64,000 nt of DNA from Urechis unicinctus (Eukaryota; Annelida; Polychaeta; Xenopneusta; Urechidae): the NCBI GenBank assembly GCA_034190875.2, contig CM067345.1:27756811-27820810 (forward strand), read 5' to 3'. The position numbers and the translations under genes are program-made. The notes under the pieces are model-generated. The model saw only the letters and a program-made list of their open reading frames with translations. It was not told the DNA's origin and searched no databases. Position 1 is the first letter of the stretch. The number at the start of each line of letters is the position of its first letter. This document shows, in pieces, positions 62,873 to 64,000 of this stretch.

Positions 62873-64000
62873 TGCTGTATTAGAGGCACATATGTGTTAT
62901 AATGTTAAACTTAGCCACGTGAATCGATTATCTCAAATCCTGTTTTCGACAAGAGTTCGAAATATTCCTCAAACACAGCTTATGACAATGATTATGAAAT
63001 AAATGTCCGTTATTCATTATTACCGCTTTCTCAAAAAGCGTTCCCATTTCGTGTGGAGAGTGGACATAAAATGCAAAAGCATGAACGAGAACCCAACTGC
63101 CACTTAATACAAAGGATCGATTCATCTTGACTACGAAGAAACATGATATTTATATTGTAACGTGGTGCTCCACAAAGCAGGGAAGGAAACTGACATCGAC
63201 GAAAAACAGCGCAGAAGCAAGTATACCGGCCAACACAGAAAATGACTCGTTGTCTCATGTTTGTGGAGGGATAAAACATCAAGTGTTGATTTACAATTTG
63301 TATGATAGACCATCTACTAGCCTCGCATAGTACTAGACGGCTTTAATAAAATCGTTGAGTGCATAACTCATAAAATCTTTCCAATAGATATTTGTTACAC
63401 AACTCGAAAAGTTGTTAACCTGTCATGAGTAAGCCCAAACGACAACACCATTCTCTATTGTCCTGAGTTCTGTGGTATTTATCGAACTTTGGCATGTCGC
63501 CTTGGCGCTATGAATTGTGTACCTGTTAAGTAAAGCATATTATAATTATTGGCTCCATTGTGATGAATAATCATTACCTAGCAACGTTCATTCCTCTAAC
63601 AAAGGCAAACTTTCTAATTGTGATATACAATTTAACGACTCGCAGACGACCTGTGAACTTGAGCATAAGTGCTGTACAGTGGCATTACATGGTGGAGCAC
63701 TTGGCCAGGCATTGAGGCGGGGTGGGTCGCCGTGGGTGGGATTAGTCTGGCAGCTAGCCCGTGGATATCGAACTCGGTAGGTGGCAAGCCGGATTTCTGG
63801 CAGATTAAGGGCGACCCCGACTTGTCAACGGACATTTGCGTCGTATAGCAACCGCCTGGACCTCACCGAACACTAGCTGTGCACTGAAACCACACAGCAG
63901 ATTTTAGTGAAAAACAAAAGCTGTAGATATCTTCTGAATATAAATTGTGACTCCTATAACCAGCGGCTTCGTGTGAGAGATGAGCGATTGATTGCAGTGA
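62873..64000. other. Intergenic DNA to window end
   Basis: No gene or repeat recognised; only short overlapping ORFs on both strands. Confidence 0.4.

Overview
The window is animal (metazoan) DNA. It has spliced genes with GT-AG introns, two eukaryotic tRNA-Pro genes with internal B boxes, micro- and minisatellites, and decayed DNA transposons and LINEs. No operon, Shine-Dalgarno site or CRISPR is visible. The repeat style, and one fragment at 53.5-53.9 kb that I associate from memory with gastropod sequences, suggest a marine mollusc, possibly an abalone-like gastropod. That species-level guess is weak. All exon models below were built by hand from splice signals and reading phase.

Layout. 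1-13 kb: AT-rich, gene-poor DNA with a piggyBac-type MITE, a minisatellite and a Jockey-like LINE relic. 13.5-13.9 kb: two tRNA-Pro genes (AGG and TGG anticodons). 15.9-25.5 kb: two tandem three-exon minus-strand genes for claudin/PMP22-like four-pass membrane proteins (219 and 213 aa). Their middle exons are almost identical, while exons 1 and 3 have diverged. 26.2-43.0 kb: a segmental-duplication block around an NNMT-family methyltransferase gene. It holds one complete but phase-discordant gene (35.5-37.2 kb), two orphan copies of its first exon, and two copies of a 4.3-4.4 kb ISL2EU-like transposon. Each transposon copy carries a THAP/DDE transposase and, tail to tail on the other strand, a SWIM/YqaJ nuclease, both broken. 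An inverted copy of the flank preserves the empty insertion site, which fixes the element ends and an AT target duplication.

43.7-45.0 kb: an intronless 411-aa RING-finger plus propeller-like protein ending in a CaaX prenylation box. 46.5-52.0 kb: a complete 11-exon FBXO3 orthologue (F-box, SUKH, ApaG) on the minus strand, 473 codons with every phase consistent. Two of its introns hold minisatellites whose units repeat the adjacent 3' splice site. 52.5-64 kb: mostly repeats. These include a GC-ended repeat element also seen at 19 kb, an 86-bp fold-back element with an exact 8-bp target duplication, a hAT-like relic, and a decayed multi-exon element gene ending in a Tudor-like segment.

The two ubiquitin-related genes (RING protein and FBXO3) are neighbours, but nothing in the sequence shows that they work together. 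The methyltransferase and the claudin-like genes look like independent loci.
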